A stretch of 64,000 nucleotides of DNA from Massilia sp. Se16.2.3 (lineage in GTDB: Bacteria > Pseudomonadota > Gammaproteobacteria > Burkholderiales > Burkholderiaceae_D): assembly GCF_014171595.1 (NCBI RefSeq), contig NZ_CP050451.1:744001-808000 (forward strand). The letters are read 5' to 3'. The stretch's first letter is position 1; each line of letters opens with the position of its first letter. Below the pieces are notes generated by a model, which had not been told where the DNA came from, did not search any database, and saw nothing but the letters and a program-made list of their open reading frames with translations. Below, one piece after another: positions 27,441 through 36,698 of this stretch. Both the position numbers and the translations under genes were made by a program.

Positions 27441-27466
27441 CAATGGCGGCGTCCATGCCGCCATTG
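27441..27466 (+). terminator. stem-loop after argB
   Basis: CAATGGCGGC-GTCCAT-GCCGCCATTG is a perfect 10-bp stem with a 6-nt loop between argB and the tRNA. It lacks a T run, so it may be an mRNA 3'-end stabiliser or weak terminator rather than a classic one. Confidence 0.5.
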
Positions 27467-27478
27467 ACATGTCTACCC

Positions 27479-27553
<75 letters not shown>

Positions 27554-27582
27554 TCTTCCGCACCACCCTCCCCCGCACCAGC

Positions 27583-28467
27583 TCAGTACACGCGCTCGAC
27601 CCGCATGCCGCGCCGACGCAGCAATTCCGGCACGCCGCCTTTTCCCAGCAAGTGCAATAAACCCACCGCCGCCACCACATTGTTTTCGCGCGCCAGCAGC
27701 GCAGCAAGCTTGTCGGCCATCGGACCATTGCGTTCGCCCAGCAGCAGCTCGCGCATGAGCTTGGCTTCCAGGCTGTCGTCCGTTTCGATGCGATTCAGTA
27801 ATGCGTCCTGCGCCCCCTGGTCGGCCTGCTCGTAGGCCGCGAACATCTCGCGCGCCTCGCGCAGCTGGCGGCCGGACGCCATGTGCTCCAGCGTTTCTTC
27901 CAGCAGCCGCCACTGCATTTCCAGGGGGAGGCGGTCGAGCAGGGAAGCCTGGTAGCCTACCGTCTCCAGCTCGACGATGGGGCGCTTGCCGCGCACCAGT
28001 TGCGCCAGGTGCTGGTCGACACCCAGGGCCGGGTCGTAGCCGAGCTTGGCCATGTCCATCATCGCCAGCATCGTCGTCAGCATCCAGGGCTTCACGTGTG
28101 CCACGGCGGCCGGATCGACACCTTGCCGCTTCAGGGCGGTGTCGATGCGCTGGCGCCGCTCGGGTGCCAGGCCGGCATAGCCCGGGCTGTCGGCCGGGAA
28201 CAGACCATGCTGCTGGAAGGCGGCCGCCGCCGCGGCGGGGTCGCGCATGGCATCGATTTCCAGCGCCAGCACCGGCGCCTGCTCCACCGCAGTGCGCATG
28301 CGCGGCTCGAGCGGATAATACTCCGGCTTGCCGGCGTGGATGGTGCCGTACAGGTAGAGCACATGGTCCCCCCGCGTGACCTTGAACAGGGCGCCGCGCT
28401 CGCCGGCAAACGCCTGGAGCGCCATCAGGAACAGGCCCAGGAACACTACTATAATCGGACGTCGCAT
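27583..28467 (-). CDS. TraB/GumN family protein
   Basis: This 294-aa protein has an N-terminal signal peptide (VFLGLFLMALQAFAG) and the family motif VLYLYGTIHAGKPEYYPL near residue 38. Later conserved parts are LETVGYQASLLDRLP and NNVVAAVGLLHLLG. The family has a putative metal-dependent peptidase-like core. In Xanthomonas GumN lies in the xanthan cluster, but this copy stands alone. The gene is divergent from the HAD gene with only 9 bp between starts. Confidence 0.87.
   Translation of the reverse strand: MRRPIIVVFLGLFLMALQAFAGERGALFKVTRGDHVLYLYGTIHAGKPEYYPLEPRMRTAVEQAPVLALEIDAMRDPAAAAAAFQQHGLFPADSPGYAGLAPERRQRIDTALKRQGVDPAAVAHVKPWMLTTMLAMMDMAKLGYDPALGVDQHLAQLVRGKRPIVELETVGYQASLLDRLPLEMQWRLLEETLEHMASGRQLREAREMFAAYEQADQGAQDALLNRIETDDSLEAKLMRELLLGERNGPMADKLAALLARENNVVAAVGLLHLLGKGGVPELLRRRGMRVERVY
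28450..28455 (+). promoter_or_regulatory. candidate -10 box for the HAD phosphatase gene
   Basis: A perfect TATAAT lies 21 bp before the GTG start, inside the first codons of the divergent traB-like gene. No good -35 is seen. It supports a start close to 28477. Confidence 0.4.
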
Positions 28468-28476
28468 TCATTCTCC

Positions 28477-29220
28477 GTGTCAGAAACCGTGTCGAATCAT
28501 AAACTCCTCCCTCGCGTCTGGCTATTCGATCTGGACAACACCCTGCACGACGCCTCGCACGCGATTTTTCCGGCGATCAGCGCCAACATGAACACCTATA
28601 TCGCGCGCCTGCTGCATGACGGCGTCAACGAGGTGACGCAGGCCCGCATCGATGCCGCCCGCCTCGGCTACTGGAAGCGCTATGGCGCCACCCTGCTCGG
28701 CCTGATGCGCCACCACGGCGTCGATGCGCGCGACTTCCTGCACCGGACCCACGACCTGGGCGACCTGCGCCGCCTGATGCGCTCGGAGACAGGCCTCGGG
28801 CGCCTGCTGCTGCGCCTGCCGGGCCGGAAGATCCTCTTGACCAACGCGCCCACCGCCTATTCGATGCGCGTGATGCGCCACCTGAACCTGGGCCGCCACT
28901 TCGCCCACCATATCGCCATCGAGCAGATGCACGTCCACCGCCAGCTGCGTCCGAAGCCGTCGAAGCTGATGCTCACGCGCCTGCTGCGCCGCCATGGCGT
29001 GGCCGCGCGCGACTGCGTGCTGGTCGAAGACACGCTGGCCAACCTGAAAAGCGCCAAGCAGCTCGGCCTGCGCACCGTGTGGGTGACCCAGTACCTGCGC
29101 CATGGCGAACGCAGCACGCTGGCCGCGGCGCGCCCACGGCGCCTTATTTCCCCAAAGTATGTCGATGTCAAAGTAAAATCCGTGCGCCAGCTGCCGAAAC
29201 GGCTGAGCAGACTCCGCTAA
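28477..29220 (+). CDS. HAD-family pyrimidine 5'-nucleotidase-like phosphatase
   Basis: This 247-aa haloacid-dehalogenase-fold protein shows motif I WLFDLDNTLHDAS (nucleophile Asp), motif II ILLTNAPTAY and motif IV CVLVEDTLANLKSAKQLG. The YjjG/pyrimidine-5'-nucleotidase branch is likely by length and cap. It starts at GTG 28477; GTG 28489 is an alternative. The C-terminal tail is basic. It shares direction with slmA 22 bp later. Confidence 0.83.
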   Translation: MSETVSNHKLLPRVWLFDLDNTLHDASHAIFPAISANMNTYIARLLHDGVNEVTQARIDAARLGYWKRYGATLLGLMRHHGVDARDFLHRTHDLGDLRRLMRSETGLGRLLLRLPGRKILLTNAPTAYSMRVMRHLNLGRHFAHHIAIEQMHVHRQLRPKPSKLMLTRLLRRHGVAARDCVLVEDTLANLKSAKQLGLRTVWVTQYLRHGERSTLAAARPRRLISPKYVDVKVKSVRQLPKRLSRLR

Positions 29221-29242
29221 CTCCTCACTCATTCGACACTCC

Positions 29243-29821
29243 ATGGCAAGCACCAAGCCAGGCCAGCGCAAGCTGCAAATCCTCCAGGCCCTGGCCGCAA
29301 TGCTCGAGCAGCCCAAAGGCGAGAAGATCACCACCGCCGCGCTGGCGGCCCGCCTTGAGGTCTCGGAGGCGGCGCTGTACCGCCACTTCGCCAGCAAGGC
29401 GCAGATGTACGAAGGCCTGATCGACTTCATCGAGGCCAGCGTGTTCGGCGTGATCAACCAGATCGCCGAGAAGGAAGAGCGCGGCATCGACCAGGCCTAC
29501 GCCATCCTCACCATGCTGCTCGGCTTTGCCGCCAACAATCCGGGCATGACGCGGGTGCTGATCGGCGACGCCCTGGTCGGCGAGGACGAGCGCCTGCAGC
29601 TGCGCATGAACGCCTTTTACGACCGGGTTGAACTGGCCTGCAAGGGCGCGCTGCGCCTGGCCGTGAGCCAGGGCCATGGAAAAGAGGACGACGTGGCCGA
29701 GCGCGCCAGCCTGCTGGTGAGCTATATCACCGGCCGCTGGCACCGCTATGCCAAGAGCGGCTTCCGCCAGAACCCGCAGGATACGACGGGCGTACAATTA
29801 TCCCTGCTGCTGGCGGCCTGA
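29243..29821 (+). CDS. slmA: nucleoid occlusion factor, TetR family
   Basis: SlmA binds DNA sites away from the terminus and stops FtsZ from making a ring over the nucleoid. At 192 aa it has a TetR helix-turn-helix (ITTAALAARLEVSEAALYRHFASKAQMYEGL) and the SlmA ligand domain ending YAKSGFRQNPQD. The GTP-like ligand and FtsZ contact regions cannot be confirmed. It overlaps no gene and is followed 5 bp later by the pabB-pabC gene. Confidence 0.92.
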   Translation: MASTKPGQRKLQILQALAAMLEQPKGEKITTAALAARLEVSEAALYRHFASKAQMYEGLIDFIEASVFGVINQIAEKEERGIDQAYAILTMLLGFAANNPGMTRVLIGDALVGEDERLQLRMNAFYDRVELACKGALRLAVSQGHGKEDDVAERASLLVSYITGRWHRYAKSGFRQNPQDTTGVQLSLLLAA

Positions 29822-29826
29822 ATTCC

Positions 29827-31655
29827 ATGGAAACGGTTTTTGCATTGCTCGACGATGCGAGCGCGGAAGGTCACGCTCGGGCCGCATCGCGCCTGTACAC
29901 GGGCCACGCCGGCACCTTGAGCTGCCGCGACGCCTCAGGCTGGAGCACCGTGCTGGCCGAGCTGGAAGCGGCGCTGGCGCGCGGCCTGTACGCCGTGCCT
30001 CTGCTCACCTATGAACTGGGCGCGCACCTGCTCGGCATCCGCAGCGTCCCCAGCGGCCCGCCGCTGGCGCAAGTGCTGCTGTTCGCGCGCTGCGAACACC
30101 TGACGGCGGAGCAGGCCGGCGCCTGGATCGCGGCCCGCGTGCCGCCCGAGGGCGATGCCGGCGCAGTCCCGGCGGGCATCGCCGCCGTCGAAGCGAACGT
30201 CAATGAGGCGCGCTTTGTCGACGCCATCGGCCGCATCCGCAACTACATCGCCGCCGGCGACACCTACCAGGTCAACTACACCTACCGCCTGCGTTTCGAC
30301 GCCTTCGGTTCGGTCTTCGCACTGTACCAGCGCCTGCGCGCGCGCCAGCCGGTGCCGTATGGCGCCCCTGGTCGGCCTGCCCGACGGCGGCGCCCTGCTG
30401 TCGTTTTCCCCTGAACTGTTCGTGCGCCACAGCGGCGGCACGCTGCTGGCGCGCCCGATGAAGGGCACGGCCCCGGCAAGCAATGACGAAGCCGTCAACG
30501 CCGAACGCGCCGCGGCGCTGGCGGCGGACCCGAAGAACCGCGCCGAAAACCTGATGATCGTCGACCTGCTGCGCAACGACCTCGGACGGGTGGCGCAGAC
30601 CGGCAGCGTGGCGGTACCCAAACTGTTCGAAGTCACCCGCTTCGGCGCCGTGCTGCAGATGACGTCCACGGTTGAGGCGCGCTTGCGGCTTGATACCACC
30701 CTCGCCGAGCTGTTCGCCGCGCTGTATCCCTGCGGCTCGATCACCGGCGCGCCCAAGCGGCGCACGATGGAAATCATCGACGAACTGGAACCGGCGCCGC
30801 GCGGCATCTATACCGGCGCGATCGGCTGGTTCGACCCGCCGCCCGCCGGCCGCCCGTATGGCGACTTCTGCCTGTCGGTGCCGATCCGTACCCCGGCGCT
30901 CGGGCCCGGAGACGGGCTGCGGCGCGGTGAACTGGGTGTCGGTGCCGGCATCGTCCACGACAGCGACGCGCAGGACGAATTCGCCGAGTGCCGCCTGAAA
31001 GCGCGCTTTCTCACCGGGCTGGCGAACGCGTTCGATATCTTCGAGACGATCAAGGCGTCCTGGCAGGACGGCCCGCGCCATCTCGAGCAGCACCGGCGCG
31101 CATGGCCGCTTCCTGCGCCTACTTCGTGCGCGCCTTCGACACTGTCGCGGCGCGCACGCTGGTACAGAATGCCTGCCTCGGCCTGCCCGAGGACGCCAGC
31201 CTGCACCGCCTGCGCCTGGCGGTCGATGCCGACGGCGTCCTGACGGTGACGAACGCGCCGCTGGTGCCGCTGCACGAGCCGGTGCGCGTGATCCTGGCCG
31301 ATACGACTACCCGCTCCGGCGACGTCTTCCTGCAGCATAAGACCTCGGTGCGCAGCCGCTACGACGCCGCCTGGCGCGCCGCCGAGGCGCAGGGGCTTTC
31401 GATGCGCTGTTCTTCAACGAGCGTGGGGAATTGACGGAAGGGGGGCGCAGCAATGTGTTCGTGCGCCTGGACGGCAAATGGACCACGCCGCCGCTGTCCT
31501 GCGGCCTGCTGCCGGGGGTGATGCGCCGGGTGATGCTCGATGCCCCCGCCTGGCAGGCGGAGGAGCGCGTCATCACGCGTGCGATGCTGGAAAGGGCCGA
31601 GGGCATCGTTGTCTGCAATGCCCTGCGCGGCCCGCTGATCGCCTACCTCGACTGA
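29827..31655 (+). pseudogene. aminodeoxychorismate synthase/lyase fusion (PabB-PabC), three frameshifts
   Basis: The first about 370 residues are a PabB-type chorismate-utilising domain (IRNYIAAGDTYQVNYTYRL, RPMKGTAP, NLMIVDLLRNDLGRV, SITGAPKRRTMEII, HDSDAQDEF). The last about 200 are a PabC-type PLP aminotransferase-fold lyase (SVRSRYDAAWR, LFFNERGELTEGGRSNVFV, CGLLPGVMRR). Together they would make 4-aminobenzoate for folate. The frame breaks at about 30365-30368 (extra C), 31095 (missing G) and 31393 (missing G). Correcting all three gives exactly 610 codons. All lie in or beside runs of G/C or a CCTGG context, so sequencing error is a serious alternative to loss of function. Confidence 0.82.
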
Positions 31656-31664
31656 CTGGAACGC

Positions 31665-32249
31665 CTACAGCGCCGCCTCGATCTTCCCGACCAGCTGCGG
31701 ATCTTCCGGCGTTACCTTGCTCGGGAAGTACTCGATCACCTTGCCGTCGCGTCCGATCAGGTATTTACCGAAATTCCACTTCGGCGCCTGGCCGGTCTGC
31801 CTGGCCAGCGCCGCATGCAGCGGATTGGCGTTCGCGCCGGTGACGGCGGTCTTGGCGAACATCGGGAATTTCACGCCGTAGGTGTTGTAGCAGAGATCGG
31901 CGATTTCCTTGGCGCTTTCCGCTTCCTGTTTGAAGTCGTTCGACGGGAAGCCGAGCACCACCAGGCCGCGCGCACCGTATTTCGCATACAGCCTTTCCAG
32001 CCCCTCGTACTGCCTGGTGTAGCCGCAGTAGCTGGCCGTGTTCACGACCAGCACGACTTTGCCGGCGTACTGGCACAGATCCTGCGGCGCCTCGTCCTGC
32101 AGGCGCGCGAAGCGCTGGTTCAGCAGTGCCGGGCAGGCTGCCGGCGCGCCCGCCACGACGGCGGGCCGGTGCGGGACGACGGCGGTCGGCTGGGCACCGG
32201 CGCTGGCAGCGGCCAGCAAGGCAGTGGCAAGGGTGGCGTATTTCAGCAT
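31665..32249 (-). CDS. exported glutathione peroxidase-family protein (Cys type)
   Basis: This 194-aa protein has a signal peptide (MLKYATLATALLAAASAGAQ). The thioredoxin fold holds the peroxidatic motif VVNTASYCGYTRQYEGLERLY, where Cys replaces selenocysteine. The Gln/Trp pair appears in LGFPSNDFKQE and KWNFGKYLI. It reduces peroxides, probably with thioredoxin-like donors, and would act in the periplasm. It is divergent from nothing and convergent with pabB-pabC (10 bp apart). The frame is intact. Confidence 0.88.
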   Translation of the reverse strand: MLKYATLATALLAAASAGAQPTAVVPHRPAVVAGAPAACPALLNQRFARLQDEAPQDLCQYAGKVVLVVNTASYCGYTRQYEGLERLYAKYGARGLVVLGFPSNDFKQEAESAKEIADLCYNTYGVKFPMFAKTAVTGANANPLHAALARQTGQAPKWNFGKYLIGRDGKVIEYFPSKVTPEDPQLVGKIEAAL

Positions 32250-32265
32250 GGGAAGGTCCTTCTGG

Positions 32266-32688
32266 TCAGGCGTTGAGCTTGCGGTGTTCGATTTTCAGGC
32301 AGTGGTTCATCACCACGTCGAGGCCGGCGGCGCGTGCCAGGTCGGCGGCGGCCTGGTTCTCGATCTCGAGCTGCATCCACAGGCAGCCGGCGCGGATCGC
32401 GATGGCGTCGCGCGCCAGCGGCGGGATGTCCTCGGACTTGCGGAAGCAGTCGACGATGTCGACGCGCTGGCCGCTCGGCGCGAGTGCGTCGGCCGCTTCC
32501 TGCAAGCTGGCGTGGACCGGTTCGCCGAGGATTTCCTGGCCGGCGTAGGCCGGATTCACGGGCAGGACGCGGTAGCCTTGCTGTTGCAGGTATTCGGCCA
32601 CGCCGTAGCTGGCGCGCTCAGGCTTGCTGGACAGGCCGACGATGGCAATGGTCTTGCTGTCCTGGAGGATTTGGGCAATGGTTCTCAT
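32266..32688 (-). CDS. CoA-binding domain protein (YccU-like)
   Basis: This 140-aa Rossmann-fold CoA-binding protein starts with TIAQILQDSKTIAIVGLSSKPE, then YRVLPVNPAYAGQEILGEPV, VDIVDCFRKSEDIPPLA and a C-terminal VVMNHCLKIEH. These match the YccU type of succinyl-CoA-synthetase-like single domains. The target is unknown. Its stop lies 16 bp before the glutathione peroxidase start on the same strand, so they may be cotranscribed. Confidence 0.85.
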   Translation of the reverse strand: MRTIAQILQDSKTIAIVGLSSKPERASYGVAEYLQQQGYRVLPVNPAYAGQEILGEPVHASLQEAADALAPSGQRVDIVDCFRKSEDIPPLARDAIAIRAGCLWMQLEIENQAAADLARAAGLDVVMNHCLKIEHRKLNA

Positions 32689-32829
32689 GGGCGGCTCATG
32701 GGTTCAGGGGTCGCCATAAGCTTAACAGGTTTGCATCGCGCCGTTACGGGATGAAATGGTGTCGTGCGTCGCACGCGTGCGCGTTCGCAGCGCCTGCGGG
32801 AATGCCGGTCCGCAGGCGCCACGTTTTTC

Positions 32830-34496
32830 CTACAGCCGCCGCGCCTTGATCTGCTGGCCGTTCTGGTGCAGTACCAGGTAGCTCGAATCGGCGCCGTCGA
32901 AGCGCACTTCGGCCTCGATGGCGCGTGAGAAGAACACGTTCTCGTCCTGGGCGAAGATTTCCAGTTTCGGCTGGCCGGTGGCCTGGGCATACAGGCGCTC
33001 GCCTTCGCGCGACAGCGTCAGCACGAAGCCCGGGGCCAGTTCGTAGCGCCCGGCACGACTGTCGAAGGCGGTGCCGGCGATTTTCACGGCCGGGCGCTCG
33101 GGAGGCAGGTCGCCGATCCGCGCCTGGCGCAGTTCGGCGCCATCGTGGAACTGCGTCACATGGCTCACGGCGCCCTTGGCATCGAGGCCGAATTCGAAAT
33201 AGTCGAGCGAATCGGGCAGGAAGAAGCCGGTCGGCGAATACGCCTTGAGCGGCATCGGCGGACGGCCGCTGCGCTGCATGACGAGCGTGTTGCCTTCGCG
33301 GCGGAAGCTGCGCGTGACCTTCGGCTCGACCTCGTAGACGCCGGTGAAACGGTCGAGTGCTGCGGGCGCGAGCGCGATCTCCTTGAATTCCCGCAGCGGC
33401 TTGCCGATGGCGCTTGCCGCCGCCTTCGTGACCACCAGCGCCGGGCTGATCACGCCGCCGTCGGCATTGCTCAGCACCGCCACGTACACCTTCTGTTCGG
33501 GCAGGCGCAGCGCATAGGTGGCAAAACCGTTGATGGCGCCGCCATGCGCGATCGTCGGCACGCCTTGCAGCTTGCCCATCTCCCAGCCATAGCCGTAGCC
33601 GGTGGACTTGCCCGAGGCAAGCCGGTAGGACGTAAAGGCGCGCTGCCAGCTGGCCGGTTTCAAGAGCTTGCCGGCGCTGACGCGGCGTCCCAGCGCGCCA
33701 GGTCATCGACGGTCGACACCAGCGCGCCGGCCGCGTAGGGCTGCGTCATGCTCAGTGGCGCGGCCGGTGCGAAGCCCTTGTCGGCCGGCGTGTGGCCGAC
33801 GGCGCGCGCCGCCTTGCCGCGCTCGTGGCCTTCATAGGCGGTGTCCTTCATCCCCAGGGGCGTGAAAATGCGCTGCTCGAGGAAGGTGGCGTAGGGCTGT
33901 CCGGACACTTTCTCGATGATGGCGCCCAGCAGGAAGTAGCCGGAATTGTTGTAGCGGTAGTCGGCGCCCGGCTCGAAATTGAGCGGATCGTTCTTGAAGC
34001 CGTCGATCATGGCGGCGACGCTCATGTCCTGCGTCATGCCGGCGACATAGCCGGGTTTACCGGTATAGCTCTGGATGCCGGAAGTATGCGTCAGCAGGTG
34101 CTCGACCGTGATCTTCTTGCCGTGGGTCGGATAGTCGGGGAAGAAGCGCGTGATGTCGTCCTCGAGCGAGAGCTTGCCCTCCTCGGCCAGCAGCAGGATC
34201 GCCGTCGCGGTGAACTGCTTGGTGATCGAGCCCAGGCGCATGACGGTGTCCGGCGTCAGCGCCTTCTTGCCGGCGGCGTCGGCCATGCCGTAGGCCTTGC
34301 GCAGGATCGTCTTGCCGTCCTTGACGACGATGACGGTGGCACCCGGTTCGCCGGCCTTGTAGTACGGCGTCACCGGGGCGTCGATGCTGGCGGCGAGCGC
34401 CGCCTGCGACTGCGCGGCCGGGGTGCCTGGTGCGGCGCTGGCGGGTGCGCCGACCAGGGCGGCGACGGCGAGGCAGACTGCGGACAGTTTCAGCAT
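32830..34496 (-). pseudogene. exported serine beta-lactamase-fold protein, one frameshift
   Basis: A signal peptide (LKLSAVCLAVAALVGAPASA) precedes a class-C beta-lactamase/esterase-like domain with the nucleophile SITKQFTA (SxxK), the YNNSGYFLLG tyrosine motif and HTSGIQSYTG. An additional C-terminal domain of about 150 residues follows (RSFRREGNTLVMQRSGRPPM, YELAPGFVLTLSREG). The two parts are in different frames. One missing C near 33680 (minus GCG-TCAGC for GCGCTCAGC) restores 556 codons and DAALSAGKLLKPASW. The ATG at 34496 begins MLKLSAV. It may be an active D-aminopeptidase- or esterase-like enzyme in the true genome. Confidence 0.8.
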
Positions 34497-34607
34497 GGTC
34501 GGATATCCCTTCGTTGGTTGGTATTTCCCGACTATACGAGTCCCTGCCGGACCGATCAACGCACAACGGATGAACTGCCGAAATCATGGATTGAACGGCA
34601 CTGCTGA

Positions 34608-35420
34608 GGGAGCCAGTTCCGACTGACGGTTTGTTGCGCCACCGTCCATGCGCAGGAAGAATCCCATCCGGCTCGCAGTTCGGCCGAATTCAACGGGAGT
34701 TTCGAGGCGGCCATCAAGCAGCTGCAGCAGCGCGACTTCGGCGACGACCTGTCCGGCCCGACGCTCGGCTCGGCCTCGTCCGATGCCTGCCAGCGCGCCA
34801 TCAAGGCCATCACCGGCACCTGGAACACGCTGGCCACCACGCCCGGCACGAAGGACGAAACCTACGACATCATCCTGCAGGCCGGCCACTACAAGCGCAT
34901 CAAGGGCAAGGTGGGCACGTCGGGGAAGCTGGTGGGCGAACAGCAATTGGCCGCCTACCTGGTGCGGCGCATTGCCGAAACCCTGGCGCAACAGGGCAAG
35001 CTGAAGGTGCTGACCCTGTCGGCGGACGAGTATGCGCCGAAATTGAAAGGCAAACTGTTCCTGGCGATCCACGCCGACGGCAGCGAAAAACCCTGTTCGA
35101 CCGGTCCCAGTCTGTCCTACCAGAAGAACAATTCGACACTGGCGATGCACGCTGTGGGCTGGGCCCTGAGCCAGGCACTCGGCTACCAGTACGACCAGTT
35201 CCGCAAGGATGGCTTCACGGCCGATGCCGCGCACTACTACATGTTCGGGCATGTCGATGCGCCGGTCATGAAAGGTCTGCTGGAGGTGGGCGAATTGACC
35301 TGCGCCGAGATGGAGCAGCGCCTGGTAGCCGGTGCCGACGCCATCGCCTCGAATGTGGCGAAAGCATTGATGTTCGTGCACGAGGCGCACGCCGGCGCGA
35401 CGGCGGCGGCAACGCGCTGA
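34608..35420 (+). pseudogene. N-acetylmuramoyl-L-alanine amidase-like protein with no usable start
   Basis: The frame 34608-35420 encodes a signal-peptide-like end (LTVCCATVHAQEES), then an Amidase_3-like domain: DIILQAGHYKRIKGKVGTSG (first His), KLVGEQQLAAYLV (Glu), and KGKLFLAIHADGSEKP (second His). These fit the zinc amidase pattern, which cuts peptidoglycan stem peptides. In-frame upstream is a TGA at 34605 and no ATG/GTG/TTG before 34911, which is inside the domain. The 5' end is thus missing or frameshifted. An IS remnant starts 20 bp past its stop. The family call is moderate. Confidence 0.6.
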
Positions 35421-35439
35421 GCGCGCGCTTTGGCACTGT

Positions 35440-36308
35440 TAAGAGGGTGTAGACAACATCGAAGACCTAGCTATCGCATGCTGCCCTGATATGGGAGGGG
35501 CATGCCATGGCAACGAAGGAGCGATCCGATTCTCAGCCGCCGGCGAATCGCGGCGGTAGACCGTCAGCGTTGAACGCAGAGCATATCGCAGCTTTGCACG
35601 AAATCGTGTCAGAGCATGCGCAGGCGAGTTTGGCAGAAATTGCCACCGAGCTGGAGCGCCGCTGCAGCGTACACGTATGTGAAGCGACGATCCGGCGTAC
35701 ATTGCGTGCCGAAGGAATCGTACGGCTCAAGGTGAAGCGACAGGTGTACCCGACGGCCGACAAGGGACCAAAGCGCTACGGTTATACGCCAGCGCATCGG
35801 CGCGAGGACGTTCCTTCTTACAGTACCAACCTGACCGACGCCGAATGGGACTTGGTAGCTGACTTGTTTGAACGAGCGCCAGGCCAGCGAGGTACGCCGG
35901 CGCATTACAGCCGGCGGGAGCTGGTCAACGCCTGCTCCTATGTTTTGTGTACAGGCTGCGCCTGGCGACTATTGCCCACCACGTTCCCGCCCTGGCAGGC
36001 TGTCTACAAAAGAGGAGCAAAACCACATTCGTGTTGAAGTCGTACGGCGTCCTGGAAACGGCACGACAGGCAGCTTGCACGAGGCTGAACAGGCAATCGC
36101 AGCGGCCGCAGCATTAGTCCAGGCTTTGTAACCTTGCCCAAGCGCTGGGTCGTTGAGCGAACACATGCGTGGACTGAACGCTGGCGCCGTACGGTAATGC
36201 ATCACGATCGAAAACTGGCCATTTCAGCCGCCTGTGTCTGGCTGGCTGAGGCCAGAATGCTACTCAACAGGCTCACTTATAAGAGTTGATTTCGTCCACA
36301 CCCTCTTA
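35440..36308 (+). mobile_element. degenerate IS element, internally deleted
   Basis: Terminal inverted repeats TAAGAGGGTGTAGACAACAT (35440) and the complement of the sequence ending at 36308 (TAAGAGGGTGTGGACGAAAT) match at 17 of 20. The first 530 bp code for the N-terminal part of a transposase. The 3' part contains the end of an IS5-type DDE protein (LPKRWVVERTHAWTERWRR, LAISAACVWLAEARMLLNRL). Between them the core catalytic region is deleted, and one base is missing near 36125. It cannot move by itself. Confidence 0.85.
35507..36037 (+). pseudogene. transposase remnant, HTH plus DUF4096-like part
   Basis: Residues about 15-80 (RGGRPSALNAEHIAALHEIV, SLAEIATELERRCSV, CEATIRRTLRAEG) form an IS630-like helix-turn-helix. 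From about residue 107 the protein is DUF4096/IS5-like (LTDAEWDLVADLFE, RRELVNACSYVLCTGCAWRL). After FPPWQAVYK the frame joins the distant 3' part of the gene and ends. The fusion of the two N-terminal domains is probably natural to this IS family. Confidence 0.8.
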
Positions 36309-36446
36309 GAGACTGTTTGAAAACTCGATACGGCCGAGATATTCTTGCGCGCTTTCAGGCAGGTGCGCAATCTGCTTCCAGCTTCTTCGACACGCCAGCA
36401 TGCAATTGCGCTGACGCGTGTTACCATGGAGTTATCAAACCGTCTC
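36309..36446. repeat. 138-bp MITE-like element, TTA-flanked
   Basis: Arms GAGACTGTTTGAAAACTC (36309-36326) and GAGTTATCAAACCGTCTC (36429-36446) are inverted with 16 of 18 matching. TTA stands on both outer sides (36306-36308, 36447-36449), as a target duplication would. It contains no ORF. It abuts the IS remnant on the left and another element on the right. Confidence 0.72.
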
Positions 36447-36449
36447 TTA

Positions 36450-36550
36450 GAGCGCCTAACAAAACCTTCAGGACAAGGCGCGTCGTCGAAGACAGTACGA
36501 GCGTACGGCAAGACGATGCAACGCTGGACTGGAGGTTTTGTCAGGGGCTC
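36450..36550. repeat. 101-bp MITE-like element, TTA-flanked
   Basis: Arms GAGCGCCTAACAAAACC (36450-36466) and GGTTTTGTCAGGGGCTC (36534-36550) match inverted at 15 of 17, again flanked by TTA (36447-36449 and 36551-36553). It lies directly against the preceding element and shares its TTA. No gene is inside. Confidence 0.7.
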
Positions 36551-36654
36551 TTATTCGTCGTATCGCTTTGTGCTTCGTTGTCCTTCCTGCCTGTCGGGAT
36601 CGTATTCGGTGGCCAAGGATGATCCATACCCCGATACCTAAACAGGTTTTTGAG

Positions 36655-36683
36655 AGCCGTAAGTCGACGATTTACGGCTTTTC
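36655..36683 (+). terminator. intrinsic terminator hairpin 20 bp before the TonB receptor start
   Basis: AGCCGTAA, a 9-nt loop and TTACGGCT then TTTT form a rho-independent-type terminator. Its position just before the ATG at 36699 (loop ending 36679) means either read-through is blocked or the receptor's own leader is attenuated. I see nothing gene-like between 36554 and 36654. Confidence 0.6.
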
Positions 36684-36698
36684 GTTTATCAGCACAAG

